This document shows, in pieces, positions 61,862-64,000 of a stretch of DNA of 64,000 nt (position 1 is the first letter of the stretch; each line of letters begins with the position of its first letter). A program made the position numbers and the translations under genes. Under the pieces are notes generated by a model. It ran no database searches. It had not been told where the DNA came from and saw nothing but the letters and a program-made list of their open reading frames with translations. This DNA comes from an uncultured Psychroserpens sp. (GTDB taxonomy: Bacteria > Bacteroidota > Bacteroidia > Flavobacteriales > Flavobacteriaceae): contig NZ_CANMVN010000009.1 in the NCBI RefSeq assembly GCF_947501425.1, positions 62,001 to 126,000 on the forward strand, read 5' to 3'.

Positions 61862-63740
61862 TATTACACCAACAAAACTGAGTAGATATCCTAAAACAGG
61901 GATTCTTATTAGAAGTAATCAACCGTATGAGTGGATACATGAATTGCAAAATCTTGGTGTTACTTTAGAGAATGCAAAAGCCTATGCAATACCAAGTCAT
62001 AAAGCTAATACATTGTATGGTTGTTTTGTGATCTTAAATTCATTAAAAAACAACCTACATGTATCTAATGTAACAGTCTTTCAATCGGTAAATAATCACA
62101 TTTACATTCCTGATTTTTCAAAGATCACACCAATATTATCAGAACAAGAATGTACTAAATTATTTAAATTTCCTCACATTTATCATCCTGATTTTGGATG
62201 GGTAGAACTCCAGGAAACGATCAACTGGTCTGAGATTATACAATTGAGACCACCTGTCTTGTTAAACATCACAGTGCCGCAGGATGCTGTTCAAATTCAA
62301 AATGATATATTAAGTTTTCAGCTGGTATCAAAATCTGATGAAGCCATTACAAAAGATCTGGATCTAAAGCTAGAAACACCTAAGAAAGACAAACTCAATA
62401 CACTTGACAAGATAAAACTGAATGTTTTAAAACGATTGTTCACATCATCAAAAACAAGTAACGGAAATTTTTCGGTGGAACGTAAAGGGTTTATGAAATG
62501 GCTGGATAATTTATCTGGTTCCGGGTCTAAGTCTAAAAGCAGACGCAGTTCTAAATGGGAAAAGAATTTAGAGAAGCTATTGTATAGAAATCAAAAAGAA
62601 GCCGACAAGCTTTTACATATGCTTAAGCTCAATCCTAAATCGGCCTTACAATTTGCTGTTCCTTTGGATCTCATAGGATCATCCAGAGATTCAGGGCATA
62701 ATCCCATAAATATCTTTTCTAAAAACACTGATGGAGATAGTGCTTTTTCTAACATTGTGATTAGAATATTAACCCTCTTTACTTTGTTTGCTATAGTATA
62801 TCTGGTTTATCTATTATTCTCAGGTATTTTTAGTGGTAACTTAATACCTTTTCTAAGTGTCTTAATTAAAACTATTGGAATCATTGTGGCAGTTGTAATA
62901 CTCATTGTTATTTTTGAGCGACTTTTTGGAGGAAACCGAGGTAGCGGAGGCTCAGGCACTGTAGATGCTGATCGATTAAATGCCTTAAGAGAACAATACG
63001 AGAAATTAGCAAAAGAAGCCATAGCTGAAAAGGATTATAAGAAAGCTGCATCCATATACATCAAACTTTTAAAAGACTACTATGCAGCAGCAGACACATT
63101 AGAAGATGGTAATTACTTTCAGGAATCTGCACTCATTCATTTAAAATATAATAAGGATAAAGTTAAAGCGGCTAATGTCTATGAAAAGGGTAAGATCTAT
63201 GACAAAGCAATAAGACTTTACAAAGAACTCAATGCTCATGAGAAAGTTGGCGATATTTATAAAGCCATACACAATACCAATGAAGCTAATACCTATTACC
63301 AAATGGTTATTGAGGACTATTTGGAACATGACCAATATGTAAAGGCATCATTGATCTACAAATATAAAATTGAAGACGCTCCCAAAGCACAAACTATTCT
63401 ACTCAAAGGATGGCGAGAAGATAAAGATGCCTATAACTGTTTGACTAATTATTTCAGCAATTTTCCAAATACTGACATTCTAAAAAAAGGCATTGAATTC
63501 ATCTACAAAAAAGAAACAAGCCCAAAAAACCTCACCTTATTTTTAAAAGCTTTAAAGGTCGAACACCAGAAGCACGAATCCATCCAGGATTTTACTCAGA
63601 CTATAGCTTATGAGATTGTTGCCAATAATTTAAAAGATAATCCGGGTATTACCTACGAACTTAAATCTTTCAATAAAGAAAATCATCTTATTCAAAATGA
63701 TGCCACTCGTTTTGTTAAGCGAAAAAAGTACAAAAAGTAA
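61851..63740 (+). CDS. Membrane-anchored TPR-like protein of the MoxR operon
   Basis: 629 residues: a beta-rich N-terminal region (1-160), a basic linker (about 190-240), two close membrane segments (about 302-322, VIRILTLFTLFAIVYLVYLLF, and about 335-360), a Gly/Ser-rich hinge and a C-terminal array of helical TPR/SEL1-like repeats (about 378-560, YKKAASIYIKLLKDYYAAADTL, DKAIRLYKELNAHEKVGDIY). It could tether the ATPase complex to the inner membrane. Function not known. Confidence 0.75.
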   Translation: MKINITPTKLSRYPKTGILIRSNQPYEWIHELQNLGVTLENAKAYAIPSHKANTLYGCFVILNSLKNNLHVSNVTVFQSVNNHIYIPDFSKITPILSEQECTKLFKFPHIYHPDFGWVELQETINWSEIIQLRPPVLLNITVPQDAVQIQNDILSFQLVSKSDEAITKDLDLKLETPKKDKLNTLDKIKLNVLKRLFTSSKTSNGNFSVERKGFMKWLDNLSGSGSKSKSRRSSKWEKNLEKLLYRNQKEADKLLHMLKLNPKSALQFAVPLDLIGSSRDSGHNPINIFSKNTDGDSAFSNIVIRILTLFTLFAIVYLVYLLFSGIFSGNLIPFLSVLIKTIGIIVAVVILIVIFERLFGGNRGSGGSGTVDADRLNALREQYEKLAKEAIAEKDYKKAASIYIKLLKDYYAAADTLEDGNYFQESALIHLKYNKDKVKAANVYEKGKIYDKAIRLYKELNAHEKVGDIYKAIHNTNEANTYYQMVIEDYLEHDQYVKASLIYKYKIEDAPKAQTILLKGWREDKDAYNCLTNYFSNFPNTDILKKGIEFIYKKETSPKNLTLFLKALKVEHQKHESIQDFTQTIAYEIVANNLKDNPGITYELKSFNKENHLIQNDATRFVKRKKYKK

Positions 63741-63881
63741 TTGATTTATAATTATTTACAGAAAAGTACGCAACCATTTGCGAGTTTTTCCATCTTAGTA
63801 GAAATCAATCTACTATAACAATAGTAAGACTAGTAATTTTTACACTTTAACTGTTATAATTACAACAACAAAACAACATTT

Positions 63882-64000
63882 ATGAAATCAATTCAACTAT
63901 TTCAAAAATCCATTACCCTCGTTTTTATTAGCCTCATATTGGTGTTATCGTGTGAATCAGACGATACTCGAAGTACACCACCTCAAAATCAAGGCCCAGA
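63882..64000 (+). CDS. Lipoprotein, 3' end cut off by the window
   Basis: The frame starts ATG at 63882 and runs past the right edge. The first 39 residues are a lipoprotein signal (ITLVFISLILVLSC, lipobox VLSC) followed by an acidic/Ser/Pro-rich spacer. The rest, and so the function, is not visible. It lies 141 bp after the ternary operon with a short inverted repeat (TAGTAG ... CTACTA, 63796-63815) between. Confidence 0.7.
   Translation, partial: MKSIQLFQKSITLVFISLILVLSCESDDTRSTPPQNQGP

Noticed and set aside
1-64000. tRNA, rRNA, CRISPR arrays, transposases, prophage genes
   Set aside because: All gaps above 100 bp were read on both strands; none shows cloverleaf motifs, regular spacers or mobile-element genes.

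Overview
The window is AT-rich, densely coded DNA from a gliding member of the Flavobacteriaceae (Bacteroidota), probably marine. The assignment rests on gldA, gldB, gldC, type IX secretion (T9SS) sorting tails, promoters with the Bacteroidota -7 motif TAnnTTTG, a homocysteine methyltransferase separated from the rest of MetH, and several dispersed repeat families typical of this group. There is no rRNA, tRNA, CRISPR array, transposase or integrase.

Region 1 (1-14,750, minus strand) is a nearly complete phenylacetate catabolic cluster. In transcription order it holds a TetR-type regulator, paaE, paaA, paaB, paaC, paaD, paaG, paaH, paaI, a small exported protein, the thiolase paaJ, an odd SDR, a long paaZ with an extra C-terminal DinB/DUF1569-like domain, a PaaF-like crotonase and paaY. 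The start of a 2-oxoacid dehydrogenase E2 gene follows at the left edge. The ligase paaK is not here. A perfect inverted repeat, AAACTAAC-GCTT-GTTAGTTT, lies at the paaE promoter and is the likely TetR operator. Short dispersed repeats fill the gaps of this region and run into two coding regions.

Region 2 (14,868-29,500) holds a divergent long phenylalanine hydroxylase, a rhodanese, a DUF4230 protein, the nadE / gldB-gldC motility locus, a LuxR-type response regulator with Glu at the phospho-acceptor site, a DnaG without zinc ligands, an arylsulfotransferase-like lipoprotein, an ECF sigma factor with a membrane partner and an outer-membrane protein, a polyprenyl synthase and a T9SS-exported adhesin.

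Region 3 (29,549-40,830) is housekeeping: rlmN, queA, aroA, a MazG-type pyrophosphohydrolase, two DUF3857/transglutaminase proteins (one apparently catalytically dead), dtd and rsgA. Region 4 (40,959-45,003) is the aromatic amino-acid operon pheA - aminotransferase - tyrA - DAHP synthase/chorismate mutase. It is preceded by an unannotated 25-codon leader peptide with the run TYYSWFYFFF and an intrinsic terminator whose U-tract touches the pheA start codon. This is a textbook ribosome-mediated attenuator and the most striking regulatory find in the window. It also ties the window together: Phe/Tyr synthesis here, Phe hydroxylation and phenylacetate breakdown in regions 1-2.

Region 5 (45,154-56,700) has gldA, a GIN-domain lipoprotein, a PagL-like lipid A deacylase, an OLD-type ATPase-TOPRIM nuclease that may be a defence gene, metF, the two-part metH under a SAM-I riboswitch with its own terminator, and metK. 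Region 6 (56,816-63,740) is a tightly overlapping five-gene operon with a MoxR AAA+ ATPase, a vWA-like protein with a degenerate metal site and a membrane-anchored TPR-like protein. It resembles the MoxR-vWA-beta-propeller ternary systems proposed as NTP-dependent conflict systems. A truncated lipoprotein gene ends the window.
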